A stretch of 64,000 bases of DNA from an uncultured Pelagibacteraceae bacterium (GTDB lineage Bacteria > Pseudomonadota > Alphaproteobacteria > Pelagibacterales > AG-422-B15), in NCBI GenBank assembly GCA_902578305.1, contig CACHCK010000004.1:1-64000 (forward strand), given 5' to 3'. How positions within the stretch are numbered: the stretch's first letter is position 1; each line of letters opens with the position of its first letter. Positions 43,874 through 53,028 of this stretch are shown here, one piece after another. The position numbers were made by a program, and so were the translations under genes. The notes under the pieces were generated by a model. It was not told the origin of the DNA. It searched no databases and worked only from the letters and a program-made list of their open reading frames with translations.

Positions 43874-44007
43874 AAATCTGCTCCTGTAGTGTAGTTTATA
43901 TAAAACTAATGTTTCTTTTTTCTAGGTTTATAGCCATTTTAGCTAGATTAGTATATACATTTTAAACAAAAGGATTTAATAAAACCAAAAAAAAACGTTG
44001 AAAAACA

Positions 44008-45963
44008 ATGGATAAACCTTGGCTCATAAGAACTTACGCAGGACATTCGTCTGCCAAAAAGTCAAATGAACTCTATCTTAAGAACCTATCAAAAGGTCAA
44101 ACAGGTATCTCAGTAGCGTTCGATCTACCTACTCAAACTGGGTATGACAGTGATCACATTCTCGCTAAAGGGGAGGTTGGTAAAGTTGGTGTTCCAATCT
44201 GTCATATTGGCGATATGAGATCGCTCTTTAATCAAATTCCATTAGATAAAATGAATACATCAATGACCATTAATGCTACAGCTGCATGGTTGCTAAGTTT
44301 ATATGTAGCCGTTGCAGATGAACAGGGCATAGACAGAAATAAATTACGGGGAACAACTCAAAACGATGTTTTAAAAGAATATCTCTCAAGAGGAACATAT
44401 ATTCTTCCACCTGACCCAAGTTTAAAAATAATATCTGACGTGATTACTTTTACTTTTAAAGAAATGCCAAATTGGAATCCAATCAATGTATGTCCTTACC
44501 ATTTAGTTGAAGTAGGCGCAACTCCTGAGCAGGAATTAGCTTTTGGTCTTTCAATTGCAGTTGCGTATCTAGATAAAGTTAAAACCTCAAATGTGTTATC
44601 AGAGGAAGAATTTGAAAATGTAGTAGGTCGCATAAGCTTCTTCGTTAATTCTGGAATCAAATTTATTACTGAGATGTGTAAAATGAGAGCATTTGTATCT
44701 TTGTGGAATGAAATTACAAAAGAGAGATATGGTGTTAAGGATCCTAAAAACAGAAGATTTAGATATGGCATGCAAGTAAACAGTCTTGGATTAACTGAGC
44801 AACAACCTGAGAACAACGTATATAGAATATTAATTGAAATGCTAGGCGTCGTTCTCTCAAAGGATGCAAGAGCAAGAGCAGTTCAGTTACCAGCTTGGAA
44901 TGAAGCAATGGGATTGCCAAGACCATGGGATCAACAATGGTCCTTAAGATTACAACAAATTGTTGCGTATGAAACAGATCTTCTACATTTTGACGATATA
45001 TTCAATGGCTCTGAAGTAATTGATGAAAAGGTTAAAAATCTTAAAGAGACTGCGATGAAAGAATTTAATCACATTCAATCAATTGGTGGTGCAGTAGCTG
45101 CAGTTGAAAGTGGTTACTTAAAACAGGAATTGGTCAATTCTCAAAAAGAAAGGCTAAAAAGAATTAATGATAAAGAGCAAATCGTTGTTGGAGTTAATGA
45201 GTTTGTTGAGACTGAAGAGTCACCTCTTGTATCAAATGATGGAGGCATAGAGACAATTGATCCAAAAATTGAAAATGAACAAGTAAAAGCAGTTATTGAT
45301 TGGAGACAAAACAGAGATCAAAAACAGGTTGATAGTGCTTTAAATCAATTAAGCGAAGCTGCAAAATCTGGAGAAAACATAATGGAAGCTTCTATTACAG
45401 CTGCAAAAGCAGGTGTAACAACAGGTGAATGGTCTCAAATACTTCGGGATGTTTTTGGTGAGTTCAAAGCACCGACTGGTATAACTAATATTCAACCATC
45501 CAATAATGACGATTACAGCCCAATACGTAAAAGAGTTGAATCATTGTCAGATAAGATGGGAAGAAGAATTAAATTTCTTGTAGGCAAACCTGGCCTTGAC
45601 GGACATTCTAGTGGAGCTGAACAAATTGCTGTAAGTGCGAGTGATTGTGGAATGGATGTTTTGTACGAAGGAATTAGATTAACACCAGAACAAATAGTAA
45701 AATCATCTGTTGAAGAAGATGTACACATCATCGGACTTTCTATTCTATCTGGTTCTCATGTGCAGCTTGTCGAGGAAATTATGAATGAAATGAAAAAAAA
45801 TAAAGTAGATGATATCCCGGTAATTGTAGGAGGTATAATTCCAACAGAAGATGAAAAGATCTTAATTAAAAATGGAGTTCAAGCAGTTTATACTCCAAAG
45901 GATTATCAGCTGAAAGATATAATGAGTGACATTGTGAGCATTGTTGAGAGAAAAGTATCTTAA
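44008..45963 (+). CDS. ecm: (2R)-ethylmalonyl-CoA mutase (B12-dependent)
   Basis: PWLIRTYAGHSSAKKSNELYLKNLSKGQTGISVAFDLPTQTGYDSDHILAKGEVGKVGVP; B12-binding GKPGLDGHSSGAEQIAVSASDCGMDVLYEGIRLTPEQIV; lacks the RGPxxTMY start seen in methylmalonyl-CoA mutase; divergent from ccr. Confidence 0.93.
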   Translation: MDKPWLIRTYAGHSSAKKSNELYLKNLSKGQTGISVAFDLPTQTGYDSDHILAKGEVGKVGVPICHIGDMRSLFNQIPLDKMNTSMTINATAAWLLSLYVAVADEQGIDRNKLRGTTQNDVLKEYLSRGTYILPPDPSLKIISDVITFTFKEMPNWNPINVCPYHLVEVGATPEQELAFGLSIAVAYLDKVKTSNVLSEEEFENVVGRISFFVNSGIKFITEMCKMRAFVSLWNEITKERYGVKDPKNRRFRYGMQVNSLGLTEQQPENNVYRILIEMLGVVLSKDARARAVQLPAWNEAMGLPRPWDQQWSLRLQQIVAYETDLLHFDDIFNGSEVIDEKVKNLKETAMKEFNHIQSIGGAVAAVESGYLKQELVNSQKERLKRINDKEQIVVGVNEFVETEESPLVSNDGGIETIDPKIENEQVKAVIDWRQNRDQKQVDSALNQLSEAAKSGENIMEASITAAKAGVTTGEWSQILRDVFGEFKAPTGITNIQPSNNDDYSPIRKRVESLSDKMGRRIKFLVGKPGLDGHSSGAEQIAVSASDCGMDVLYEGIRLTPEQIVKSSVEEDVHIIGLSILSGSHVQLVEEIMNEMKKNKVDDIPVIVGGIIPTEDEKILIKNGVQAVYTPKDYQLKDIMSDIVSIVERKVS

Positions 45964-46616
45964 TGCCAATCTTAACTGGACCAGTTTTAGAACCCCAAGA
46001 CTCTTCAAAGCCATCAAAACTTGTAATATTTTGTCATGGATACGGCGCAGATGGCAATGATCTAATTGGCCTTGCTAATTATATTCAGCCTCAAATGCCC
46101 GATGCAGTTTTTTTATCTCCTAATGCACCTGAAAAATGTGGATTAAACCCAATGGGATATCAATGGTTTGATTTTCAATCGGGTGATCCTGCAACTATTT
46201 GGAAAGGTGTGTTAAATGCAGCTGATACACTTAATGGTTATATTGATGAACAACTTAAGAATTATGAGTTAAGTGATGATAATTTGGCGCTCGTAGGTTT
46301 CAGTCAGGGCACAATGATGAGTTTACATGTCGGCCTTAGAAGAGAAAATTCAATGAGAGCAATTGTTGGCTTTTCAGGAAGGTTAATTGCTCCAGAACTT
46401 CTTAAAAATGAATTAAAGTCAAAACCTCCAATTTATCTAATTCATGGAGATATGGACCCTATGGTTCCTTATCAAGAAACTATTGAAGCTGAAAAAAAAT
46501 TATCACAATTGAGTATAGATGTTAAGGCTCATATTTCTACAAACACTCAGCATTCAATTGCTCAAGACGGATTAGATATAGCTATTAAATTCTTAGTCGA
46601 AAAGTTCTCAAATTAA
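45963..46616 (+). CDS. Alpha/beta hydrolase, phospholipase/carboxylesterase family
   Basis: LVIFCHGYGADGNDLIGLA, ALVGFSQGTMMSLHVGLRR, YLIHGDMDPMVPYQ. Confidence 0.93.
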   Translation: MPILTGPVLEPQDSSKPSKLVIFCHGYGADGNDLIGLANYIQPQMPDAVFLSPNAPEKCGLNPMGYQWFDFQSGDPATIWKGVLNAADTLNGYIDEQLKNYELSDDNLALVGFSQGTMMSLHVGLRRENSMRAIVGFSGRLIAPELLKNELKSKPPIYLIHGDMDPMVPYQETIEAEKKLSQLSIDVKAHISTNTQHSIAQDGLDIAIKFLVEKFSN

Positions 46617-46660
46617 AATATTTTTTGAAATATTTATACAATTGCATATATTAATTAATA

Positions 46661-47218
46661 ATGAGTATTGCAGTTCCTTTAGAAAAATGTCCAGCTTTGG
46701 TTCTAAATTCAGATTTCAGGCCTCTTAGCCATTATCCTCTTTCTCTCTGGTGTTGGCAGGATAGTGTAAAAGCTGTTGTTCTTGGAAGGGTAAATATTGT
46801 ATCAAACTATGAAAGAGAAATTAGAAGTCCAAGTTTTCAAATGTATTTGCCAAGCGTTATTAGTCTAAAAACGTACATCAAGCCAAATAGAAATCCAATA
46901 TTCTCAAGATTTAACGTTTTTTTGCGTGATAAGTTTAGTTGTCAATATTGTGGTTCAAAGAAAGATTTAACATTTGATCATCTTATACCTAGATCACACG
47001 GCGGTGAAACAACTTGGGAAAATATTGTAACAGCTTGTTCAAGTTGTAACGTAAAAAAGGGAGGAAAACTTTTGAAAAACTCGGGTATGAAGCCTCTCAA
47101 TATTCCAAAAGTACCTACAATGGCTGATTTAGATAAATGTGGCCGATCTTTTCCTCCTAACTTTTTGCATGAAAGCTGGATGGATTTCTTATATTGGGAT
47201 ATTCAACTAGAAAGATAA
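46661..47218 (+). CDS. HNH endonuclease family protein
   Basis: FSCQYCGSKKDLTFDHLIPRSHGGETTWENIVTACSSCNVKKGGKLL. Confidence 0.93.
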   Translation: MSIAVPLEKCPALVLNSDFRPLSHYPLSLWCWQDSVKAVVLGRVNIVSNYEREIRSPSFQMYLPSVISLKTYIKPNRNPIFSRFNVFLRDKFSCQYCGSKKDLTFDHLIPRSHGGETTWENIVTACSSCNVKKGGKLLKNSGMKPLNIPKVPTMADLDKCGRSFPPNFLHESWMDFLYWDIQLER

Positions 47219-47746
47219 TTAAATTCTCTCAGCCAAAAAAATAGCAGCTTTTGTTGTTTCATTGATTGTTTTTCTTAAAACAGAATAACCAAAGGCTTCT
47301 CGCGACCCTTCATCAATAGCGGTATTTTTATGTTCAACTTCATCATCGCGAAATTTTACTAATTTTTTTCTTAATTCTTCGTCCACTCCCTCTAGTTGAT
47401 CAATTTGTTTTTGATAATGTTTTTCAATAACTTCTTCAACTGCCTCAGTGCACACATAGGCTGCTTTGGGGCCCATGAGGGCAGTACCTACACCCATTGC
47501 GTAAGCACCAATACCAAATAGGCCTTTCAGTTTTGTGGGTCTGATCTTTTTTTCTTTGGCGATATTGTCAAAAAAATCTAAATGTTCCTCTTCATCTTTA
47601 GCCATTTTTGATATTTGGTCAAAATCTTTCTTATTTTTTTGAATTTTGAATATCATTTTCTGGCCCTGATATATTTGCTGAGCACCAAGCTCACCTGCCT
47701 GGTCAACTCTAATAATCTTTTTTAAAATTTTTTCTTTAACGTTCAT
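47219..47746 (-). CDS. coq7: 2-polyprenyl-3-methyl-6-methoxy-1,4-benzoquinone monooxygenase (Coq7 type)
   Basis: RVDQAGELGAQQIYQGQ, KDEEEHLDFFDNIA, GKGLFGIGAYAMGVGTAL-like region, DEVEHKNTAIDEGS di-iron ligands. Confidence 0.95.
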   Translation of the reverse strand: MNVKEKILKKIIRVDQAGELGAQQIYQGQKMIFKIQKNKKDFDQISKMAKDEEEHLDFFDNIAKEKKIRPTKLKGLFGIGAYAMGVGTALMGPKAAYVCTEAVEEVIEKHYQKQIDQLEGVDEELRKKLVKFRDDEVEHKNTAIDEGSREAFGYSVLRKTINETTKAAIFLAERI

Positions 47747-48215
47747 TTTTCAAAAATACAAAATATAAAGTTATAGATAATAGTAAAAATGTCATAATCA
47801 AGTTTGCCTCAGCTACCGAAATAAAATTAAATAAATAAGTAGGTTCGTCACATCTAATCAATGGAGTTTGATTAAGACTTTCTAAAAGTTTAGACTTGTC
47901 AGATAAATCAGACAAATTAGAGGTACATCCTGAATTTAAATTAACCAAGCCTCTTTCGACCAATACATGTCTTAAGGTATACAAAAATCCAAATAGTAAA
48001 ATCAGAATTGAAGCATAGTTTGCGATCCTTTTAATTGTTGCTCTTTTTTCAAATTTAAAAATAATTGATGCCAGACCTATTATAATTAATAAATAGTAAG
48101 GATACCTTTCAACGAGACACATGTCACAAGGAGCCATATTAAATACGTATTGCAGTACGAATACTGCAATTATTACTAATGCTGAGATAATAAAGTTGAT
48201 GTTAATAAGACTCAT
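47736..48215 (-). CDS. dsbB: Disulfide bond formation protein B family
   Basis: YVFNMAPCDMCLVERYPYY CxxC, four TM segments. Confidence 0.9.
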   Translation of the reverse strand: MSLININFIISALVIIAVFVLQYVFNMAPCDMCLVERYPYYLLIIIGLASIIFKFEKRATIKRIANYASILILLFGFLYTLRHVLVERGLVNLNSGCTSNLSDLSDKSKLLESLNQTPLIRCDEPTYLFNFISVAEANLIMTFLLLSITLYFVFLKNER

Positions 48216-48219
48216 AATT

Positions 48220-48849
48220 CTAGTATGTAATATATAAAATGCCTAAAATTACTAAAGTTATAAGAATAAATGAATATAAATTTATTCTTTTTTCAAATGA
48301 TTCAAGTGCAATGCTTCCAAATCGATAGATTAAATAGCCTATAAGAAAAAATCTCACTGATCTTGAGACCACACTTGCAACTAAGAAAATAAAAAAATTA
48401 ATACCTAAAAAACCACTTGTCAGTGTAACAATTTTAAAAGGAATAGGAGTAAAACCACCTATGAAAACGTAAAGGAAACCATAATTATCTATGTCATTAA
48501 CAAATGAGTTAAATGACTCAACCAAATTTAAATTCTGAAGAATAAAATTTCCCACACTATTGAAGAAGTATACACCAATAAAATATGCAATTATCGCTCC
48601 AGTGATTGAGCCAAGAGCTGAGAGTCCAGCAATTTTAAATATTTTCTGTTTGTCTAATGCCATCATTGGAACCATGAATATTTCTTGAGGGAATGGAAAA
48701 ATAATTGCTTCAATTAATCCCATCAAAAAGATAAACGGATAAGCGAACTTAGTTTTTATAAAACGCTCACCAAGTGAGACAAAATACGCTTTTAAGTTAT
48801 GATAAATTGAGATTAACATACCATTGCTAATATATATATTTGCATACAT
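48220..48849 (-). CDS. YqaA/DedA (VTT) family membrane protein
   Basis: FIFLMGLIEAIIFPFPQEIFMVPMMALDKQKIFKIAGLSALGSITGAIIAYFIG. Confidence 0.88.
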   Translation of the reverse strand: MYANIYISNGMLISIYHNLKAYFVSLGERFIKTKFAYPFIFLMGLIEAIIFPFPQEIFMVPMMALDKQKIFKIAGLSALGSITGAIIAYFIGVYFFNSVGNFILQNLNLVESFNSFVNDIDNYGFLYVFIGGFTPIPFKIVTLTSGFLGINFFIFLVASVVSRSVRFFLIGYLIYRFGSIALESFEKRINLYSFILITLVILGILYITY

Positions 48850-48905
48850 AATTCTACTAAGCCTTTATGACGAATATAAGTAAAGTATAATAAGTCTTTA
48901 AGAAT

Positions 48906-48990
48906 GGGGATATGGCGGAATTGGTAGACGCGCCAGACTCAAAATCTGGTGCCTTCGGGCGTTCCGGTTCGACTCCGGATATCCCTACCA
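48906..48990 (+). tRNA. tRNA-Leu (anticodon CAA), CCA encoded
   Basis: GGGGATA/TATCCCT acceptor, CCAGA-CTCAAAA-TCTGG anticodon arm, variable arm TGCCTTCGGGCGTT, TTCGACTC T-loop, terminal ACCA. Confidence 0.96.
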
Positions 48991-48999
48991 GTATTTTAT

Positions 49000-50409
49000 A
49001 TGAGAAAAAAAAAGATAAAGATAAATAAACTTGATTACATTAATCCGGAAGAAGTATTAATAAGATTTCAAGATAAAAGAAATTTAATTTTTTTAGATAG
49101 TGCAAATAAAACGATATCTGAAAATAATCGGTATTCCTATATTGCATTTGATCCAATCTACACCATAAAGTTCAATGCAAGCAAAAATTATTTAAATTCA
49201 AAAAAATTTGCAAGAATAAATAAATTAATATCAAGTTTTAAAGCAAAAAAAATTAAATCATTACCAAAGTTTCAGTGTGGTTTAGCAGGCTATGTTTCTT
49301 ATGAAGCGGGCCTTGCAAAGGAAAAGATTGAAAGTGCAAATCCATTAGAAAAAATATTGCCAAATTTATTTTTTGGTCTCTTCGATATAGTGATTGCTTT
49401 CGATAACAAATTGAAAAGAGCTTATCTTTTTTCAATTAATTTAGATAAAGAATTTAAGATTGAGCTATCACATCAAATTCGATTACAAAATGCAAAAAAC
49501 TTGTACTCGGTGCCGCGGATAAATAATCCAATTAACAAACTACTTGGTTTTCAGTGGAAAAAAGATTTTGATAAAAGAAAATATATTTCAAAAATTAATA
49601 AAATACTAAATTACATAAAAAATGGTGACATATTCCAAGCTAACTTCACTCAACGTTTTTTATCTAAGATTCCAAAAGATTATGATGTCGTTCGGTACTA
49701 TTTGCATTATCGAAAAAATACAGAGACACCTTTTTCATGCTTAATTAGAAGTGAGGATTTTAATATATTTTCTTATTCACCTGAAAGATTTCTAAAATTA
49801 GAGAATAACAAAATTATGGTTTCGCCAATAAAAGGTACAATTGAAAGAGGTGAGAGTGAATTCGAAGATGCAAAATTAAAAGAACAATTATCTTCAAGTA
49901 AGAAGGATAATGCTGAAAATTTAATGATAGTTGACGTTTTGAGAAATGACATTTCTGAAGTCTGTAAACCTGGAACGGTAAAAGTTTCTCGTTTGGCTGA
50001 ACTAGAAACCTATAACAATGTTCACCATCTTGTTTCTGATATTGAGGGTACGTTATCTAAAGGTATGAATATATTTGATGTTATAAAACACTGTATGCCT
50101 GGAGGATCCGTAACTGGGGCACCAAAAGTAAGAGCAATGCAAATTATTTCAGAATTAGAAACTTTCAAAAGAGGTGTTTATTGTGGAGCTATAGGTTTTG
50201 TCTCATTTAGTGGTTATGCAGATTTTAATATCCCAATCAGAACCATTACTGTCAATAATGAAAAAGTATTTCTAAATTCTGGGGGAGGGATCGTAGCAGA
50301 CTCAAAACCTTTAAATGAATATCATGAACTGAATAAAAAAGTTGAGAATCTATTACAGATTAATAAAAAATCATTGAATAAGTTTATGTCTAAGAAAAAA
50401 CAAATATAA
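49000..50409 (+). CDS. pabB: Aminodeoxychorismate synthase component I (PabB/TrpE family); start corrected from 48949, which lies inside the tRNA
   Basis: FQANFTQRFLSKI, SPERFLKLENNKIMVSPIKGT, NLMIVDVLRNDISEVCKPGTVKV, MPGGSVTGAPKVRAMQIISELE, RTITV; followed by a class IV aminotransferase. Confidence 0.92.
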   Translation: MRKKKIKINKLDYINPEEVLIRFQDKRNLIFLDSANKTISENNRYSYIAFDPIYTIKFNASKNYLNSKKFARINKLISSFKAKKIKSLPKFQCGLAGYVSYEAGLAKEKIESANPLEKILPNLFFGLFDIVIAFDNKLKRAYLFSINLDKEFKIELSHQIRLQNAKNLYSVPRINNPINKLLGFQWKKDFDKRKYISKINKILNYIKNGDIFQANFTQRFLSKIPKDYDVVRYYLHYRKNTETPFSCLIRSEDFNIFSYSPERFLKLENNKIMVSPIKGTIERGESEFEDAKLKEQLSSSKKDNAENLMIVDVLRNDISEVCKPGTVKVSRLAELETYNNVHHLVSDIEGTLSKGMNIFDVIKHCMPGGSVTGAPKVRAMQIISELETFKRGVYCGAIGFVSFSGYADFNIPIRTITVNNEKVFLNSGGGIVADSKPLNEYHELNKKVENLLQINKKSLNKFMSKKKQI

Positions 50410-51230
50410 TGAAAGTTTATCTCAATAATAAATTTATAGATGAAGAAAAAGCAACTATTAACGTAAAAGACCGCGGCTTACTTTTAGGAGACAGTATTTT
50501 TGATACTTTATTATATAATAAAAACAAAATAATTTTATTTGATTTTCATTTTGCTCGATTTAATAAATCAATAAGAAATAATTATTTTAATTTCAAGTTA
50601 TCAAAGAAGAATTTACAAAATATAATTTTAAAATTAATAAAAAAAAATAATCTTTTAAATAGCAAACTTTCAATAAGATATACATTGACCAGAGGGTATG
50701 CAAAGAGAAGAGGGTTAGATATTGAAAACAATCAAAAGTCAAATTTTCTTATTACTATTTCCAAATTAACCAGTAATCATACAACCATAAAGCCAGTGAA
50801 ACTTAAAGTTTCAAAAATCAAAAGACTCTCAAATTCTTTGTTATCTAGAAATAAAACAAACAATTATTTTGAGAATATCCAATCAAAACTCATTGCGCAG
50901 AAAAATGGCTATGACGACGCATTAATGCTTAACGAAAGTGACAAAATTTGCTGCTGTTCAAGCTCAAATATTTATTTTGTTAAAAAAAATAAAATTTTTA
51001 CCCCTCCAATCAATGATGGCGCCTTAGATGGCACTGTGAGGCGTTTATTAATTGAAAAGAAAAAGGTTGAAGTTAGAAGCATATCATTGAATAATCTTTC
51101 CAATGTAAGTGAAATATTTCTTACAAATAGCATTGGTTTGCGGCCAGTTAGTAAAATTAATAACCGTTCTTTTAAAAACGGGCCAATAACTGAAAAAATT
51201 ACGGAATATTTGAATAAATTAGGTATTTAA
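50409..51230 (+). CDS. pabC: Class IV aminotransferase, probable 4-amino-4-deoxychorismate lyase
   Basis: VKDRGLLLGDSIFDTLL, NQKNGYDDALMLNESDKICCCSSSNIYFVKK; translationally coupled to pabB. Confidence 0.8.
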   Translation: MKVYLNNKFIDEEKATINVKDRGLLLGDSIFDTLLYNKNKIILFDFHFARFNKSIRNNYFNFKLSKKNLQNIILKLIKKNNLLNSKLSIRYTLTRGYAKRRGLDIENNQKSNFLITISKLTSNHTTIKPVKLKVSKIKRLSNSLLSRNKTNNYFENIQSKLIAQKNGYDDALMLNESDKICCCSSSNIYFVKKNKIFTPPINDGALDGTVRRLLIEKKKVEVRSISLNNLSNVSEIFLTNSIGLRPVSKINNRSFKNGPITEKITEYLNKLGI

Positions 51231-51231
51231 A

Positions 51232-53028
51232 ATGAGTGTTGCAAGTGCATTTTCAAGAGAATTTAGTTATTTTAAGTTTTTTTTAAAATTAGTTGGACGA
51301 TCAAGAAGTTTCGACAAAAAAAAATATACAACTGTAGCTGATATTATGGAGGAACAGGTTGATAAAACTCCTGACAATATTGCTATCGAGTTTGAAGACA
51401 AGAAATACACATATCGTGAGATGGATGCTGAAGCGAACCAGATTGCAAACTGGGCAATTAATAAAGGTTATAAGACGGGAGATGTAATATCTCTTTTGAT
51501 GGAAAATAAACCTGAATATATATTTACATGGTTCGGGCTTGCGAAGATCGGCGTTACAGTTGCTTGTCTCAATAATAACATAAAAAGTAAATCGCTCGCT
51601 CACTGCATTAAAAAATCGGAAAGTAAAAGTCTAATCATAAGTTCTGATTTAATGGAAAATCTTGCATCAGCTCAAGAATATATTGAAGGTAATTTAGATG
51701 TTTACGTAGCAGGTCAGGACGTTCAAGGTTATGAAACTTTAGATGGCTCACAAATTGAAAATAGTAAAGTAAGACCCAAATCTTCGTTAAGAGAAGAATT
51801 ATCAAATAGCCAATCATTATTTTATATTTATACAAGTGGAACTACAGGCATGCCGAAAGCCGCAAACTTCAGCCATCAAAAATTTTTAGTTGGATGTGGT
51901 CTGCAAATGTTTTCACTTGATATGAAACCAACTGATAAAACTTACATGGTCTTACCACTCTATCATGCAACTGGTGGAGTTGTTGGTGTTGGTTCGACAT
52001 TTTGTACTGGTGGCACACTAGTATTGAGAAAGAAATTCTCTGCTGCTAGTTTTTGGGAAGATTGCGTTAAGCATGATGTAACAGTAATTACATATATTGG
52101 TGAACTGTTTCGTTATTTAGTTGCTACAAAGAAAAGTGAATACGAAACGAAGCATAAAATTAGGGGCATATATGGTAACGGTCTCAGACCTGAAGTTTGG
52201 AAGATTGTTCAAGAAAGATTTGGTATAGATAGGATTGTTGAGTTTTATGGGGCCTCAGAGGGAAATATCTCACTAACAAATGTTGATAGTAAGTTCGGTT
52301 CAATTGGAAGAATACCCCCATACCTAAAAAGTGTATTGCCAACTAAAGTAGTTAAATTCGATGTAGAAAATGAGGTAGTGATCAGAGATGAGAATGGGTT
52401 TTGTATAGAATGTGAAGATGGTGAGGCCGGTGAGGCGATTGGATTTATACCTGATGATGATAAGTTCACGGGTAAATTTGAAGGCTATACAGACAAAGAG
52501 GCAACAAAGAAAAAAATTCTTGAGAATGTCTTTGAAAAAGGTGATCGATGGTTCTCTTCTGGAGACCTACTTAAAAAAGATAAGCAGGGATATTACTATT
52601 TCGTTGACCGTATAGGTGATACTTTTAGATGGAAATCAGAAAATGTTTCAACTAATGAAGTAAGTGAAGCCATCTCTGCGTATAAAGGTATTGATGAAGT
52701 CAACGTTTATGGAGTTGAAGTACCCAACCAAGACGGCAGAGCCGGAATGGCTTCCTTAGTTGTAAATGATGAATTTAAATTAGAGCAACTTTATGAATAT
52801 CTGACAGAGCAATTGCCAGCTTATAGTGTTCCAGTATTTATTAGGATAAGTCCAGAAATAGAAAAAACTGGGACGTTCAAGTATAAGAAAACTGATTTAG
52901 TAAAAGATGGTTATGACCCAACAAAAATTCAAGATCCAATTTATTTTGCTTCAGGAGATGAAAAAAAATATTTAAATTTAGATCAAGAGTCTTTTAATAA
53001 AATTAATAGCAGAGATATTAGAATTTAA
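51232..53028 (+). CDS. Long/very-long-chain acyl-CoA synthetase (FATP-like AMP-forming ligase)
   Basis: FYIYTSGTTGMPKAANFSHQKF, YHATGGVVG, EFYGASEGNISLTNVDSKFGSIGRIPPYLK, SSGDLLKKDKQGYYYFVDRIGDTFRWKSENVSTNEV typical of FATP/VLACS proteins. Confidence 0.92.
   Translation: MSVASAFSREFSYFKFFLKLVGRSRSFDKKKYTTVADIMEEQVDKTPDNIAIEFEDKKYTYREMDAEANQIANWAINKGYKTGDVISLLMENKPEYIFTWFGLAKIGVTVACLNNNIKSKSLAHCIKKSESKSLIISSDLMENLASAQEYIEGNLDVYVAGQDVQGYETLDGSQIENSKVRPKSSLREELSNSQSLFYIYTSGTTGMPKAANFSHQKFLVGCGLQMFSLDMKPTDKTYMVLPLYHATGGVVGVGSTFCTGGTLVLRKKFSAASFWEDCVKHDVTVITYIGELFRYLVATKKSEYETKHKIRGIYGNGLRPEVWKIVQERFGIDRIVEFYGASEGNISLTNVDSKFGSIGRIPPYLKSVLPTKVVKFDVENEVVIRDENGFCIECEDGEAGEAIGFIPDDDKFTGKFEGYTDKEATKKKILENVFEKGDRWFSSGDLLKKDKQGYYYFVDRIGDTFRWKSENVSTNEVSEAISAYKGIDEVNVYGVEVPNQDGRAGMASLVVNDEFKLEQLYEYLTEQLPAYSVPVFIRISPEIEKTGTFKYKKTDLVKDGYDPTKIQDPIYFASGDEKKYLNLDQESFNKINSRDIRI

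Noticed and set aside
46617-46660. Hairpin AAATATT/AATATTT after the esterase gene as a terminator
   Set aside because: Stem is entirely A/T, too weak and expected by chance at this composition.
46661-47218. HNH endonuclease as a homing or defence nuclease
   Set aside because: Stand-alone, not inside an intron/intein or next to methylase or defence genes; looks like the common chromosomal HNH family protein.
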